A stretch of DNA of 64,000 nucleotides from the NCBI RefSeq assembly GCF_007994985.1, contig NZ_VOQF01000005.1, forward strand, positions 124,001-188,000, in the 5' to 3' direction. Both the position numbers and the translations under genes were made by a program. Position 1 is the stretch's first letter. Each line of letters opens with the position of its first letter. Of this stretch, positions 1-9,976 are shown in pieces. Under the pieces are notes generated by a model. That model was given only the letters and a program-made list of their open reading frames with translations. It searched no databases and was not told the origin of the DNA. The DNA is from Metabacillus litoralis (lineage in GTDB: Bacteria; Bacillota; Bacilli; Bacillales; Bacillaceae).

Positions 1-336
1 TTAACAACAATAATTGAAAAACAATTTGTCGTGTACATTCCTGCAACCATTGATGTGACGGCTAAAGTCATTAAAGGTAATAAGGGAGTGTTTACAGTTA
101 GAGTAGACTTACCAGCAGGATTTGATACAAAGGGATTTGAACTGGATAAAGCTACCGTGAATGGAGTAAACGCCCTAACAAGCAACAAGGGCTACTATAA
201 CCAAGCGAAAATTGGACAATTCAAGTTTGAACGTTCTGACTTTACTTGGGATTCTTCAGAAGAAACACTTGTGTTCCGAGGATATCTTGATGGTTATTTA
301 GTTGTTGGACAAAAGACTGTAAGAGTTCAGAAATAA
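1..336 (+). CDS. C-terminal part of an unidentified, probably extracellular protein (5' cut by window)
   Basis: The frame is open from base 1 to the TAA at 334-336, so this is the last 111 residues of a longer protein; the GTG at 31 is an internal codon with no ribosome site before it. The visible part is rich in Val, Thr, Gly and aromatic residues, with alternating hydrophobic stretches typical of a beta-sandwich (for example GVFTVRVDLPAGFD and LVFRGYLDGYLVVGQ). It has no cysteine and no membrane segment. This looks like the terminal domain of a secreted or cell-wall protein, but I do not recognise the family. A rho-independent terminator follows 40 bases downstream, so it ends its transcript. 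Confidence 0.6.
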   Translation, partial: LTTIIEKQFVVYIPATIDVTAKVIKGNKGVFTVRVDLPAGFDTKGFELDKATVNGVNALTSNKGYYNQAKIGQFKFERSDFTWDSSEETLVFRGYLDGYLVVGQKTVRVQK

Positions 337-376
337 ACGATTCTGTTCTCTACCGGTAAAAGCAGATAGAAATGAA

Positions 377-404
377 AAACTCGTCTACTAAGGCGAGTTT
401 TTTC
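377..404 (+). terminator. rho-independent terminator after the first gene
   Basis: Arms AAACTCG (377-383) and CGAGTTT (394-400) pair around a 10-base loop and run into TTTT. Confidence 0.75.
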
Positions 405-520
405 ATTTAATGAATGAATACAACATATATTATTAACACACCCTTAAAGTTCCCTGCACAAACTTAACCCAACCAAACAATCTTCTACAAAATTCACAAA
501 ATTTTTCAAATTATTTTTTA

Positions 521-546
521 GTTTAAGCAGGAGACAAGCAGGGAAA
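521..546 (+). promoter_or_regulatory. sigma-B promoter of hpf
   Basis: GTTTAA (521-526) and GGGAAA (541-546) are separated by 14 bases, matching the general-stress sigma-B consensus GTTTAA-N13-15-GGGWAW. It lies 48 bases before the hpf start codon. The B. subtilis homologue yvyD is a known sigma-B target, so position, sequence and gene identity agree. Confidence 0.85.
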
Positions 547-593
547 TATAGAATTAGTACTACATAGCTTTATCATAAAGGAGGAGTTCAATC

Positions 594-1148
594 ATGAGAT
601 ATAACGTCAGAGGGGAAAACATTGAAATAACTCCAGCATTAAGAGAGTATGCAGAAAAGAAGATTGGTAAGCTTGAAAGATATTTTGAAGAGTCAGTTGA
701 CGCGAATGTGAATGTCAATCTGAAATATTATAATGATCAAGAATCTAAAATTGAAGTAACCATTCCAATGACAGATCTTGTCCTACGTGCTGAGGAATAT
801 AACCAAGATATGTACGCAGCGATTGATCTTGTGGTGAATAAATTAGAACGTCAAATTCGTAAGCATAAAACAAAGGTTAACCGCAAACTTCGTGAGCAAG
901 GTACACCAAAGTTTGTGTTTAGTAATTTTCAATCAGAGGATGCTGTACCAGATGCAATTGATGATGAGGATGAAGTTGTTCGTACAAAGCGCTTTAACCT
1001 AAAGCCGATGGATAGTGAAGAAGCTATTCTTCAAATGGACATGTTAGGTCACAACTTCTTTGTTTATACAGATGCTAAATCTAACAAAACAAATGTAGTG
1101 TACAAGCGGAAAGATGGAAAATATGGCTTGATTGAGCCTCAAGTATAA
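594..1148 (+). CDS. hpf: Ribosome hibernation promoting factor, long form
   Basis: 184 residues. Residues 1-100 form the S30AE/YfiA domain that binds the 30S decoding region (MRYNVRGENIEITPALREYA start is typical). Residues 125-184 form the C-terminal dimerisation domain (KRFNLKPMDSEEAI...). The two-domain length is that of long HPF, which alone converts 70S ribosomes into inactive 100S dimers during starvation and stress. Ribosome site AAAGGAGG (577-584) sits 9 bases before ATG. A sigma-B promoter lies just upstream and a terminator just downstream, so it is monocistronic and stress-induced. In B. subtilis the same gene (yvyD) stands immediately before secA; here the ribose operon lies between them. 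Confidence 0.96.
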   Translation: MRYNVRGENIEITPALREYAEKKIGKLERYFEESVDANVNVNLKYYNDQESKIEVTIPMTDLVLRAEEYNQDMYAAIDLVVNKLERQIRKHKTKVNRKLREQGTPKFVFSNFQSEDAVPDAIDDEDEVVRTKRFNLKPMDSEEAILQMDMLGHNFFVYTDAKSNKTNVVYKRKDGKYGLIEPQV

Positions 1149-1155
1149 TATCATG

Positions 1156-1191
1156 GCGTCCTATTTATAGGGCGCTTTATTTTTTTTTATA
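1156..1191 (+). terminator. rho-independent terminator of hpf
   Basis: GCGTCCTA (1156-1163) pairs with TAGGGCGC (1168-1175) with one G-T pair; a T-rich run follows. Confidence 0.85.
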
Positions 1192-1199
1192 AAAAATTA

Positions 1200-1229
1200 T
1201 TGACAACAACCAAAGAAAGCGATTACAAT
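1200..1229 (+). promoter_or_regulatory. Sigma-A promoter of the ribose operon with overlapping cre site
   Basis: TTGACA (1200-1205), 18-base spacer, TACAAT (1224-1229). The 15-mer at 1213-1227 (AAGAAAGCGATTACA) fits the CcpA cre consensus WTGNAARCGNWWWCA with one mismatch and covers the -10 box. CcpA bound there would block polymerase when preferred sugars are present, as expected for a ribose operon. Confidence 0.8.
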
Positions 1230-1233
1230 ACAT

Positions 1234-1245
1234 GTAACGGGTTAC
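1234..1245 (+). promoter_or_regulatory. LacI-type operator 1 (probable RbsR site)
   Basis: GTAACGGGTTAC is a near-perfect palindrome a few bases downstream of the -10 box. It matches operator 2 at 11 of 12 positions. The LacI-family regulator RbsR is the first gene of the operon, so autoregulation is inferred. Confidence 0.7.
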
Positions 1246-1290
1246 ACAAATGATACAAACGTATTAATTCAAATTTTTTTGAGATATTCC

Positions 1291-1302
1291 GTAACCGGTT
1301 AC
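1291..1302 (+). promoter_or_regulatory. LacI-type operator 2 (probable RbsR site)
   Basis: GTAACCGGTTAC is a perfect 12-base palindrome with the central CG typical of LacI/GalR operators. Its centre is 57 bases from that of operator 1, so two dimers could bind the same leader. Confidence 0.75.
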
Positions 1303-1346
1303 ATATACGATCTACAATCGAGTGCAAGTTCATTGAGGTGTAAGTT

Positions 1347-2327
1347 ATGAGTACAATAAAACAAGTCGCTCAAGAGGCAGGGGTATCTGTTGCAACCGTT
1401 TCGAGAGTGCTAAATAGTAATGGATATGTGAATGAAGAAACACGTAAAAAGGTTTTACAAACAATTGAAAAATTAAATTACAAACCAAATGCGGTTGCGC
1501 GTAGTTTGTTTAAAAAACAGTCAAAAACGATTGCGTTAATTGTGCCGAATATATCAAATCCATTCTTTCCAGAAGTTGCACGTGCCATTGAAGATGTCAT
1601 GAGTGGTAAGGAATACACATTAATTTTGTGTAACTCTGATGATAAAGAAGAAAAAGAGCAGCATTATTTTGAAATGATGAAGCAGAAATATGTTGATGGT
1701 GTCATTATTGCAACTAGCACAGTGAGACCTAAATATATTGAAAAAAGCGGGATCCCAATTGTAGCTGTTGATAGATTTATTAATGAAGACATTCCATATG
1801 TTTCTGTTAACAATACTGCAGGCGCTATACAAGCAGTACGATATTTAAAAAGCACAGGTTGTAAAAAGATTGCGCATATTCGTGGTCCTGAATATATTCA
1901 TAACTCTGAAGAACGTTATCAAGGTTATTTAAAAGAAGTTCAAGGTGAAGGTTGGTTTCATCCAGAATTAATTGTAAATGGAAATTTCGAAAGTGAAACA
2001 ACGATAAAAGCTACTGAAAAGTTACTAACAAAATATCCTGATATTGATAGTATTTTTGCAGGAAATGATTATATGGCATTAAGTGTGATAAAAGCAGCAC
2101 TGAGAATGGGAAAAAGAATACCTGAAGACTTGTCGGTTATTGGTTTTGATGGAATTAATTTATCTAAGCTAACAAATCCAGAGTTAACGACGATTGAACA
2201 ACCAATCTATGATATTGGCTATAAAGCAGCAGAGCTATTACTAGATGTAATTGAAGGTAGACCATTGACGAAAATACAGCATGAATTAGATGTTTCTTTA
2301 TATGAGGGGCAGACAACAAAACGATAG
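1347..2327 (+). CDS. rbsR: Ribose operon repressor, LacI family
   Basis: 326 residues. Residues 1-55 carry the LacI helix-turn-helix and hinge helix (VAQEAGVSVATVSRVLN). Residues 60-326 form a periplasmic-binding-protein-like effector domain (IALIVPNISNPFFPEVARAI; AGNDYMALSVIKAAL; IGFDGINL). The family represses sugar operons until the cognate sugar binds. It heads rbsR-rbsK-rbsD-rbsA-rbsC-rbsB with a promoter, a cre site and two palindromic operators directly upstream, so it most likely represses its own operon. Ribosome site GAGGTG lies 8-13 bases before ATG. rbsK follows after 11 bases. Confidence 0.93.
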   Translation: MSTIKQVAQEAGVSVATVSRVLNSNGYVNEETRKKVLQTIEKLNYKPNAVARSLFKKQSKTIALIVPNISNPFFPEVARAIEDVMSGKEYTLILCNSDDKEEKEQHYFEMMKQKYVDGVIIATSTVRPKYIEKSGIPIVAVDRFINEDIPYVSVNNTAGAIQAVRYLKSTGCKKIAHIRGPEYIHNSEERYQGYLKEVQGEGWFHPELIVNGNFESETTIKATEKLLTKYPDIDSIFAGNDYMALSVIKAALRMGKRIPEDLSVIGFDGINLSKLTNPELTTIEQPIYDIGYKAAELLLDVIEGRPLTKIQHELDVSLYEGQTTKR

Positions 2328-2338
2328 AGGTGAGGATA

Positions 2339-3241
2339 ATGAAAAAAGCGAATATTACAGTCATCGGAAGCTTGAATATGGATATTGTGACAAAAACCTC
2401 GACAATACCTAAGGTTGGTGAAACAGTATTGGGTGAATCCTTTTTTACCATACCTGGTGGAAAAGGAGCAAACCAAGCTGTTGCAGCGGCAAGACTTGGT
2501 GCCAATGTGAAAATGGTAGGTAGAGTTGGAAGTGATGCATTTGGTTCTCAGCTTAAAGATGAATTACATAAACAGGGTATTAATTTGGATAATGTGAAAC
2601 CGGTTACACATTCTTCGACAGGAGTTGCGGCGATTACTTTATCGAACGGAGATAATAGCATAATCGTTGTTCCTGGTGCTAATTATGAGGTAACACCTGA
2701 GGTTGTGTTAGGTGTTGAAGATGACATTGCTACAAGTGATATGTTGCTTTTACAATTGGAAATTCCACTAGATAGTGTAGTAGAAGCGGTAAGAGTAGCA
2801 AAAAAACATCGTGTTCCTGTGATCTTAAATCCTGCTCCATTTTTAGTATTACCAAAAGAGGTTTTACAGAATGTTGATTACCTAACACCTAATGAGCATG
2901 AGTTAAATCTTTTGATATCTTCTTACGAATGGTCAGATGATGAGCTTGAACAATTAAGAGCAAAATGTATTGTGACTAAGGGAGAAAGTGGCATCTCGTT
3001 TTTTGAAGGAAAAGACCAGCTGATACCTAGTTATAAAGTAGATGTAGTTGATACAACAGGTGCTGGTGATTCTGTGAATGGGGCATTAGCTGTTGCACTA
3101 GGTAATGGATTATCTCTTAAAGAAGCATGTAGATTTGCTAATGCTGTTGGTGCGTTAACTGTGACAAAGCTAGGAGCACAGGGGGGCATGCCCACAAAGA
3201 GTGAAGTTGACAGTTTCTTATCGGAAAGAGGTGAGGTTTAA
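2339..3241 (+). CDS. rbsK: Ribokinase, PfkB family
   Basis: 300 residues. It phosphorylates D-ribose to ribose 5-phosphate with ATP. PfkB signature 1 is at about residue 38 (PGGKGANQAVAAARLG) and signature 2 near residue 240 (DTTGAGDSVNGALA), including the catalytic Asp of GAGD. I chose ATG 2339 rather than the in-frame GTG at 2330: AGAGGTG (2326-2332) then sits at normal distance and the protein begins MKKANITVIGSLNMDIV as in the family. The ribosome site overlaps the end of rbsR, and the stop directly abuts rbsD. Confidence 0.95.
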   Translation: MKKANITVIGSLNMDIVTKTSTIPKVGETVLGESFFTIPGGKGANQAVAAARLGANVKMVGRVGSDAFGSQLKDELHKQGINLDNVKPVTHSSTGVAAITLSNGDNSIIVVPGANYEVTPEVVLGVEDDIATSDMLLLQLEIPLDSVVEAVRVAKKHRVPVILNPAPFLVLPKEVLQNVDYLTPNEHELNLLISSYEWSDDELEQLRAKCIVTKGESGISFFEGKDQLIPSYKVDVVDTTGAGDSVNGALAVALGNGLSLKEACRFANAVGALTVTKLGAQGGMPTKSEVDSFLSERGEV

Positions 3242-3640
3242 ATGAAAAAGCAAGGAATGCTAAACAGTCATATTGCGGAAGTGTTATCGCGTCTTGGTCA
3301 TACAGATACGATTGTGATTGCTGATTGTGGGTTACCTATTCCTGATAAAGTGAAAAGAATAGATATTTCGTTAAAGCAAGGTGATCCGAGTTTTATTGAA
3401 ACCATTGAAGCTATTTTGGAGGATATGGTTGTGGAAAAAGCAACACTTGCTAGTGAAATAGTGGAAGAAAATAGCGCTGTTCATTCATTAACTCTTCAAC
3501 AATTAGGTGATGCAGAGATTAACTATGTAAGTCATGAGAAATTTAAGGAGCTTACGAAAAATGCAAAGGCAGTTATTCGAACTGGTGAAGTGACTCCTTA
3601 TGCCAACATCATTTTTCATGCGGGAGTGACTTTTTCATGA
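3242..3640 (+). CDS. rbsD: D-ribose pyranase
   Basis: 132 residues, the usual RbsD length. It interconverts beta-pyranose and beta-furanose ribose, supplying the form used by ribokinase. Typical features are the N-terminal [16 protein letters not shown] with the catalytic His near residue 20, IADCGLPIP, and the C-terminal [17 protein letters not shown]. Its ATG follows the rbsK stop with no gap; translation uses GAGGT inside the end of rbsK. It overlaps rbsA by 4 bases (ATGA), so the two are translationally coupled. Confidence 0.96.
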   Translation: MKKQGMLNSHIAEVLSRLGHTDTIVIADCGLPIPDKVKRIDISLKQGDPSFIETIEAILEDMVVEKATLASEIVEENSAVHSLTLQQLGDAEINYVSHEKFKELTKNAKAVIRTGEVTPYANIIFHAGVTFS

Positions 3641-5127
3641 AACCGATCGTACAAATGAAATCTATTTCTAAGGCATTTTCAGGTAATAGAGTACTAGAGA
3701 ATGTTGATTTTGAGATTATGCCTGGTGAGGTTCATGCGTTAATGGGGGAAAATGGTGCTGGCAAATCTACGCTGATGAAAATCTTAACAGGTATTTATGA
3801 AAGAGATTCTGGAAGCGTTTCCTTTAAGGGGAATGAAGTACATTTTAAAAACCCAAAAGAAGCAGAAGATATTGGAATTGCGGTCATACATCAAGAATTG
3901 AACATTATTCCTTATTTGTCTGTAATCGATAATATGTTTCTTGGCAAAGAGCTAACAGTAGGAAAAACAGGTATTGTCAGACATAAAGAAATGAAGAAAA
4001 AAACAAAAGAATACTTAAATGCGTTAGGTATAGATATTGATCCTGATATCGAAGCTGGTGAACTTTCTGTAGGACAGCAACAGATGATTGAAATTGCAAG
4101 AGCTGTTGCTGCAAACATGGAAGTGCTGATTATGGATGAACCAACTGCAGCTTTAACCGATCGTGAAATTGACTCTCTTTTTAAAGTGATTTCAAGGTTA
4201 AGAGAGCAAGGTGTAGGAATTGTCTATATTTCTCATCGGATGGAAGAGATTTTTCAAATATGTGATCGTATTTCAGTGTTACGAGATGGTTCGTTTATTG
4301 GAGTTAAGAAAATTCCGAAAACAAATTTTGATGAAATTGTAAAGATGATGGTGGGACGTCAATTAGGCGAGCGCTTTCCAGCTAGAAACACCGTACTAGG
4401 TGCTGAGCGTATAAAGGTGAAAAACCTTTTTTGTAAGGGACTTTTTGAGAATATTAGTTTTTCCGTTAAAGAAGGTGAAGTTCTCGGTGTAGCAGGTCTT
4501 ATGGGAGCTGGCAGGACAGAGATCATGGAAGCGATATTCGGACATCGTTCATTACACGGAGGAAAAATTATCATTGACGGTCAAGAAGTGAAAATCAAAA
4601 ATCCATATGATGCGATTAAAAATGGACTAGGATTTATCACAGAAGATCGTAAAAGTGAAGGACTTGTTCTTGATCTTTCAGTTAGAGAAAACTTTTCACT
4701 CACAAATCTAGGGCGAATCTCAAAGAATCAAATCATTTCCACAAAGCAAGAAGAAGATTTTGTAGATGATTTAATAAAAAAGCTACATGTGAAAACAGCT
4801 AGTAGAGAATTACAGGTGAGTTCATTAAGTGGTGGAAATCAACAAAAAATTGTGATAGGTAAGTGGCTTGGAATTAAGCCAAAAATATTAATACTAGATG
4901 AACCGACTCGTGGTGTGGATGTTGGAGCGAAAAAGGAAATCTATCAGCTTATTAATCAACTAACAGAAGAGGGTGTATCGATTATTATGGTATCCTCTGA
5001 GCTTCCAGAAATACTCGGAATGAGTGATCGTGTTCTAGTTATTCATGAAGGAAAGGTTTCTGCGACAATTCCAATTGCAGAAGCAACTCAAGAAAAAATT
5101 ATGCAAGCAGCAACAGGAGGGATATAA
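3637..5127 (+). CDS. rbsA: Ribose ABC transporter, duplicated ATP-binding subunit
   Basis: 496 residues with two ABC cassettes in tandem, the layout of RbsA/MglA-type sugar importers. Cassette 1: Walker [10 protein letters not shown] near residue 39, LSVGQQQ signature, Walker [12 protein letters not shown]. Cassette 2: degenerate Walker [10 protein letters not shown] (no GKS/T), LSGGNQQ signature and [13 protein letters not shown]. The degenerate second site is normal for the family. It energises ribose uptake with RbsC and RbsB at the membrane. It overlaps rbsD by 4 bases and is followed one base later by rbsC. Confidence 0.96.
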   Translation: MKPIVQMKSISKAFSGNRVLENVDFEIMPGEVHALMGENGAGKSTLMKILTGIYERDSGSVSFKGNEVHFKNPKEAEDIGIAVIHQELNIIPYLSVIDNMFLGKELTVGKTGIVRHKEMKKKTKEYLNALGIDIDPDIEAGELSVGQQQMIEIARAVAANMEVLIMDEPTAALTDREIDSLFKVISRLREQGVGIVYISHRMEEIFQICDRISVLRDGSFIGVKKIPKTNFDEIVKMMVGRQLGERFPARNTVLGAERIKVKNLFCKGLFENISFSVKEGEVLGVAGLMGAGRTEIMEAIFGHRSLHGGKIIIDGQEVKIKNPYDAIKNGLGFITEDRKSEGLVLDLSVRENFSLTNLGRISKNQIISTKQEEDFVDDLIKKLHVKTASRELQVSSLSGGNQQKIVIGKWLGIKPKILILDEPTRGVDVGAKKEIYQLINQLTEEGVSIIMVSSELPEILGMSDRVLVIHEGKVSATIPIAEATQEKIMQAATGGI

Positions 5128-5128
5128 A

Positions 5129-6073
5129 ATGAAATCCTCAAAATTAGTTACGACGAATCTACAAAAATTAGGCCCGTTAGTGGGATTGCTATTGATTATT
5201 GTGATTTTATCGATTGTTAGTCCAAATTTTATGACGGTAGACAATATTTTAAACGTATTACGTCAAGTATCAATAAATGCCCTTATTGCTTTTGGAATGA
5301 CATTTATTATTTTAACAGGTGGTATTGATTTGTCTGTTGGATCGATCTTGGCTTTAGCTTCAGCTGTTACAGCAAGTATGTTAGCTAGTGGCATGGATCC
5401 TATTTTAGCAATTTTGATTGGTTTATTGGCTGGTGCCATTATGGGGGCAATAAATGGCTTGATTATTACAAAAGGAAAGGTAGCTCCTTTTATTGCAACT
5501 CTAGCTACAATGACTGTATTTAGAGGTCTGACACTTGTGTATACAGATGGTCGACCAATTACAGGTCTTTCTGAAAGTGAGTTATTTGTGTTAATGGGTA
5601 AAGGGTATGTTGGTTGGATTCCGGTACCTGTTATTTGGATGCTGATCACGTATGCCGTTCTCTATTTTATCTTAAAGAAAACAACATTTGGTAGACGCGT
5701 TTATGCGATTGGTGGAAATGAAGGAGCAGCCATTTTATCAGGAATTCGTGCTGATCGAGTGAAAATTTGGATTTATTCTTTAACTGGTTTGTTATCAGCT
5801 TTAGCTGGAATTATTCTTTCATCACGTCTTAACTCAGCACAACCAACTGCAGGTGCTTCTTATGAGCTTGATGCCATTGCAGCAGTTGTTCTTGGGGGAA
5901 CAAGTCTTTCAGGTGGACGTGGTTGGATTTTTGGAACTTTGGTTGGTGCTTTGATTATCGGTGTGTTAAACAATGGGTTAAATATTATGAATGTGAGCTC
6001 CTTTTATCAACAAGTCGTTAAAGGAGGTGTTATTTTACTAGCCGTGTTGCTTGACCGAAAAAAATCAGCTTAA
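5129..6073 (+). CDS. rbsC: Ribose ABC transporter permease
   Basis: 314 residues from ATG 5129. The open frame extends upstream to 5045, but that part reads through rbsA and lacks a ribosome site, whereas AGGAGGGAT (5116-5124) precedes 5129. Many membrane helices and the conserved ITGGIDLSVGS and AAVVLGGTSLSGGRG loops mark the BPD_transp_2 family (RbsC/XylH/AraH). It forms the membrane channel with two copies and docks on RbsA. Start is one base after the rbsA stop. Confidence 0.95.
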   Translation: MKSSKLVTTNLQKLGPLVGLLLIIVILSIVSPNFMTVDNILNVLRQVSINALIAFGMTFIILTGGIDLSVGSILALASAVTASMLASGMDPILAILIGLLAGAIMGAINGLIITKGKVAPFIATLATMTVFRGLTLVYTDGRPITGLSESELFVLMGKGYVGWIPVPVIWMLITYAVLYFILKKTTFGRRVYAIGGNEGAAILSGIRADRVKIWIYSLTGLLSALAGIILSSRLNSAQPTAGASYELDAIAAVVLGGTSLSGGRGWIFGTLVGALIIGVLNNGLNIMNVSSFYQQVVKGGVILLAVLLDRKKSA

Positions 6074-6101
6074 TAAATGACAAACATAGGGGGAATTTAG
6101 T

Positions 6102-7040
6102 ATGAAAAACATGTTGAAAATGGTTATGTTCTTTGTCTTAAGTTTTGCATTATTAGTAGGATGTTCAACAGAGCCACCAGGAGCATCTTCTGAGAAAGAG
6201 CCTGCTGCAGCTGAAGGAAATGATGATAAAGTTAAAGTAGGTCTTTCGATCTCGACGTTAAATAATCCATTCTTTGTTACGCTAAAAGAAGGTGCAGAAG
6301 AAGAAGCAAAAGCTAAGGGGATTGAAATTGTCGTTGTTGACGCACAAAATGATTCTGCAAAACAGGTAAGTGATATTGAAGATTTAATTCAACAAAATGT
6401 TGATGTTTTACTTGTTAATCCAACTGACTCTGCAGCCGTTTCAGCTGCGATTGAATCTGCGAATAATGCTAATGTTCCGGTTATAACATTAGATCGTAGT
6501 GCTGAAGGTGGAGAAGTTGTTGCTCATATTGCTTCAGATAATGTAGCAGGTGGTAAGATGGCAGGTGACTTTATTTTAGAACAACTTGGCGATAAGGGGA
6601 AAGTAGCGGAAATCGAAGGAATTCCAGGGTCATCAGCAGCACGTGAGCGTGGAGAAGGTTTTCACCAAGCGGTAGATGCTGTTGCTGAAATCGAAGTAGC
6701 TGCAAAACAAACAGCTGATTTTGACCGTGCGAAAGGTTTAACAGTTATGGAAAATATCTTGCAAGGTAATAAAGACATCCAAGCTGTTTTTGCTCATAAT
6801 GATGAAATGGCATTAGGAGCTTTACAAGCCATTGAAGCTGCTGGTTTATCTAATGTTTTCGTTGTAGGCTTTGACGCAACTGAAGATGCAGTAAAAGCTG
6901 TAGAAGACGGAAGATTAGCAGCAACAGTTGCACAAAAACCAGCTGTTATTGGACAGCAGGGAATTGATACAGCTATTTTAGTGGCTAATGGAGAAGAAGT
7001 TGAAGAGTTTATTCCAGTAGAGCTTGAATTAGTAAAATAG
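6102..7040 (+). CDS. rbsB: Ribose-binding lipoprotein
   Basis: 312 residues. A signal peptide ends in lipobox LLVGC (Cys near residue 21), followed by a Ser/Glu/Ala-rich linker and a periplasmic-binding-protein fold (residues 45-312; VGLSISTLNNPFFVTLKEGA, ITLDRSAEGGEVVAHIASDN, VFAHNDEMALGALQAIEAAG). In Gram-positives the anchored lipoprotein delivers ribose to RbsA/RbsC. Ribosome site GGGGGAA lies upstream; a strong terminator follows, closing the operon. Confidence 0.96.
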   Translation: MKNMLKMVMFFVLSFALLVGCSTEPPGASSEKEPAAAEGNDDKVKVGLSISTLNNPFFVTLKEGAEEEAKAKGIEIVVVDAQNDSAKQVSDIEDLIQQNVDVLLVNPTDSAAVSAAIESANNANVPVITLDRSAEGGEVVAHIASDNVAGGKMAGDFILEQLGDKGKVAEIEGIPGSSAARERGEGFHQAVDAVAEIEVAAKQTADFDRAKGLTVMENILQGNKDIQAVFAHNDEMALGALQAIEAAGLSNVFVVGFDATEDAVKAVEDGRLAATVAQKPAVIGQQGIDTAILVANGEEVEEFIPVELELVK

Positions 7041-7054
7041 TAGAATAAGAAAAA

Positions 7055-7077
7055 AGAGCCGATTTGGCTCTTTTTTG
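7055..7077 (+). terminator. rho-independent terminator of the rbs operon
   Basis: AGAGCC (7055-7060) pairs with GGCTCT (7066-7071), loop GATTT, followed by a run of T. The rest of the 316-base gap to secA holds only the secA promoter. Confidence 0.9.
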
Positions 7078-7263
7078 TCTTGGAGTATTTTTCACGAGCT
7101 CACTTTGTTTTCTGAAACTAATATGTGTTTTGAAATGAATGCTTTTGAAACTTGTTTACTAAAAAAGTAGGTTTTTAATTAGTTTACGTAGAACTGTTTT
7201 GTTTCGAAACTCAGTGGAATAATAACCTTAATCAACCCTCTTCCACTCCATCACCCTTCCCTG

Positions 7264-7292
7264 TTGTACCACATCCCAAATAGTGCTAAAAT
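7264..7292 (+). promoter_or_regulatory. Sigma-A promoter of secA
   Basis: TTGTAC (7264-7269), 17-base spacer, TAAAAT (7287-7292), 64 bases before the secA start codon. Confidence 0.7.
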
Positions 7293-7356
7293 AAAGGATA
7301 GTTTGAATTATTTTCATTAGTTTGTATTTCCACTCTAAAACAGAGGAGCGTTTTGA

Positions 7357-9867
7357 ATGCTTGGAATTTTAAATAAGGTGTTTGATTTTAACAAACGTGC
7401 GTTAAATCGTTATGAAAAGATGGCTGATCAGGTGTTAGCGTTAGATAGTCAAATGAATGGCTTATCTGATGAAGCACTAAAAGCTAAAACAGAGGAATTT
7501 AAGGGTCGTGTGGCGAAGGGTGAATCACTTGATGATCTTTTAATAGAAGCATTTGCTGTTGTTCGTGAATCAGCAAAGCGTGTATTAGGATTACATCCAT
7601 ATAAGGTTCAGTTAATGGGTGGTATTTCTCTACACGAAGGTAATATTTCAGAAATGAAAACAGGTGAAGGTAAAACATTAACGTCTACAATGCCTGTTTA
7701 TTTGAATGCACTTTCAGGTGAAGGTGTGCATGTTGTGACGGTTAATGAATACTTGGCTAGTCGTGATGCACATGAAATGGGTCAATTGTACGAATTTCTT
7801 GGCTTAACAGTTGGTCTTAACTTGAATTCAATGGACAAAGATGAAAAACGTGAAGCATATGCTGCAGATGTTACATATTCAACAAATAACGAACTAGGCT
7901 TTGATTACTTACGTGACAATATGGTGTTATATCGTGAACAAATGGTTCAGCGTCCACTTAATTTTGCCGTAATTGATGAGGTTGACTCGATTTTAGTTGA
8001 TGAAGCAAGAACACCATTAATTATTTCAGGACAAGCTGCGAAATCAACAAAGCTTTATATTCAAGCAAATGGCTTTGTTCGTCAGCTGAAAAAAGATGAA
8101 GATTTTACGTTTGATGTAAAAACAAAGGCTGTTCAGTTAACTGAAGATGGGATGACAAGGGCTGAGAAGGCTTTTGGAATTGAAAATCTTTATGACATCA
8201 CACATGTCGCTTTACTTCACCATATTAACCAAGCATTAAAAGCACAGTTTGTGATGCAAAATGATGTTGATTATGTTGTTGATGAAGGACAAGTTGTGAT
8301 TGTTGATTCATTCACAGGTCGTTTAATGAAGGGTCGTCGCTATAGTGAAGGTCTTCACCAAGCGATTGAAGCAAAAGAAGGCTTAGAAATTCAAAACGAA
8401 AGCATGACTCTTGCGACAATTACGTTCCAGAACTACTTCCGTATGTATAAAAAGCTGTCTGGTATGACTGGTACAGCAAAAACTGAGGAAGAAGAGTTCC
8501 GTAATATTTATAATATGCAGGTTGTTGCGATTCCAACGAACAAGCCAATTGCTCGTGATGATAAACCGGATCTTGTTTATCGTTCAATGGAAGGCAAGTT
8601 CCGTGCTGTTGTTGAGGATGTAAAACAACGTTATGATCTTGGTCAGCCGGTTTTAGTTGGAACAGTTGCTGTTGAAACATCTGAATTAATTTCTCAGCTT
8701 TTAAAGAAAAAAGGCGTTCCACATCATGTGTTAAATGCGAAGCAGCATGAAAAAGAAGCAGAAATTATTGAAACAGCAGGACATCGTGGTTCTGTTACAA
8801 TCGCAACAAATATGGCAGGTCGTGGTACAGATATCAAGCTTGGCGAAGGTGTTCGGGAGGTTGGTGGCTTAGCTGTTATCGGTACTGAGCGTCATGAATC
8901 TCGTCGTATTGATAATCAGCTTCGTGGACGTTCTGGTCGTCAAGGTGATCCTGGTGCAACTCAATTCTATCTTTCAATGGAAGATGAATTAATGCGTCGT
9001 TTTGGTTCAGAAAACATGATGAATATGATGGATCGTCTTGGAATGGATGATACACAGCCAATTCAAAGTAAAATCGTTTCACGTGCGGTTGAATCTGCGC
9101 AAAAACGTGTTGAAGGTAATAACTTTGATGCACGTAAGCAGCTTCTACAATATGATGATGTATTACGTCAGCAGCGTGAAGTTATTTATAAACAACGCTT
9201 TGAAGTTCTTGATTCCGATAACCTTCGTAACATTGTTGAGAAAATGCTTACATCAACAATTCAACGTGTTGTGGCTACTTATACTCCACAATCAGAGGTT
9301 GAAGAAGATTGGAACTTAGAAGGCATTATTGATTATATGAATGCAAACATTCTTCAAGATGGTCAGCTTTCAATTGGTGATCTTCGTCGTAAAGAGCCAG
9401 AAGAAATGATTGAGCTTATTTCGAAGCAAGCACTTGCTCATTATGATGAAAAAGAAGCTGATTTCGGTGAAGAACAAATGCGTGAATTTGAAAAAGTTAT
9501 CCTACTTCGCGCAGTTGATTCGAAATGGATGGATCATATTGATGCAATGGATCAGCTTCGTCAAGGAATTCATTTACGTGCTTACGGACAAAACGATCCG
9601 TTACGTGAATACCAAATGGAAGGCTTTGCAATGTTTGAGACTATGATTGCCTCAATTGAGGAAGATGTAGCAAAATACATCATGAAAGCTCAAATCCGCA
9701 ACAACCTTGAACGTCAAGAAGTAGCCCAAGGTCAAACAGCTGTTCATCCAAAAGAAGGCGATGAAAAGGTTAAGAAAAAGCCAAAACGAAACGCCGTTGA
9801 AGTAGGCCGTAACGAAGCATGTATTTGCGGCAGCGGCAAAAAATATAAAAACTGCTGTGGACAATAA
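7357..9867 (+). CDS. secA: Preprotein translocase ATPase SecA
   Basis: 836 residues, the usual SecA length. The motor has Walker A MKTGEGKT near residue 100 and [14 protein letters not shown] (Walker B); NBD2 carries [15 protein letters not shown] and [14 protein letters not shown] preprotein cross-linking domain interrupts NBD1. The C-terminal zinc tail ([13 protein letters not shown]) binds SecB-type partners or lipid. It drives unfolded precursors through SecYEG. Ribosome site GAGGAG precedes ATG. Its neighbour prfB is the one found in B. subtilis, where secA and prfB are adjacent. Confidence 0.98.
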   Translation: MLGILNKVFDFNKRALNRYEKMADQVLALDSQMNGLSDEALKAKTEEFKGRVAKGESLDDLLIEAFAVVRESAKRVLGLHPYKVQLMGGISLHEGNISEMKTGEGKTLTSTMPVYLNALSGEGVHVVTVNEYLASRDAHEMGQLYEFLGLTVGLNLNSMDKDEKREAYAADVTYSTNNELGFDYLRDNMVLYREQMVQRPLNFAVIDEVDSILVDEARTPLIISGQAAKSTKLYIQANGFVRQLKKDEDFTFDVKTKAVQLTEDGMTRAEKAFGIENLYDITHVALLHHINQALKAQFVMQNDVDYVVDEGQVVIVDSFTGRLMKGRRYSEGLHQAIEAKEGLEIQNESMTLATITFQNYFRMYKKLSGMTGTAKTEEEEFRNIYNMQVVAIPTNKPIARDDKPDLVYRSMEGKFRAVVEDVKQRYDLGQPVLVGTVAVETSELISQLLKKKGVPHHVLNAKQHEKEAEIIETAGHRGSVTIATNMAGRGTDIKLGEGVREVGGLAVIGTERHESRRIDNQLRGRSGRQGDPGATQFYLSMEDELMRRFGSENMMNMMDRLGMDDTQPIQSKIVSRAVESAQKRVEGNNFDARKQLLQYDDVLRQQREVIYKQRFEVLDSDNLRNIVEKMLTSTIQRVVATYTPQSEVEEDWNLEGIIDYMNANILQDGQLSIGDLRRKEPEEMIELISKQALAHYDEKEADFGEEQMREFEKVILLRAVDSKWMDHIDAMDQLRQGIHLRAYGQNDPLREYQMEGFAMFETMIASIEEDVAKYIMKAQIRNNLERQEVAQGQTAVHPKEGDEKVKKKPKRNAVEVGRNEACICGSGKKYKNCCGQ

Positions 9868-9914
9868 TTAGCATTACGATCCATAGAGAGATATAATAGA
9901 CTAATGTTTAAACT

Positions 9915-9942
9915 GAGAGAGGTGTTAATCACCTCTCTCTTG
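9915..9942 (+). terminator. rho-independent terminator of secA
   Basis: GAGAGAGGTG (9915-9924) pairs perfectly with CACCTCTCTC (9930-9939) around loop TTAAT. The T-run is short, so efficiency is uncertain. It separates secA from prfB, which in B. subtilis are close together. Confidence 0.75.
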
Positions 9943-9976
9943 TTGCGAAAATATCATATAATAGGTTAATCAATAA

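Noticed and set aside
4480-4530. Degenerate Walker A in the second RbsA cassette as inactivation
   Set aside because: Loss of GKS/T in the second cassette is normal for RbsA/MglA-type transporters.
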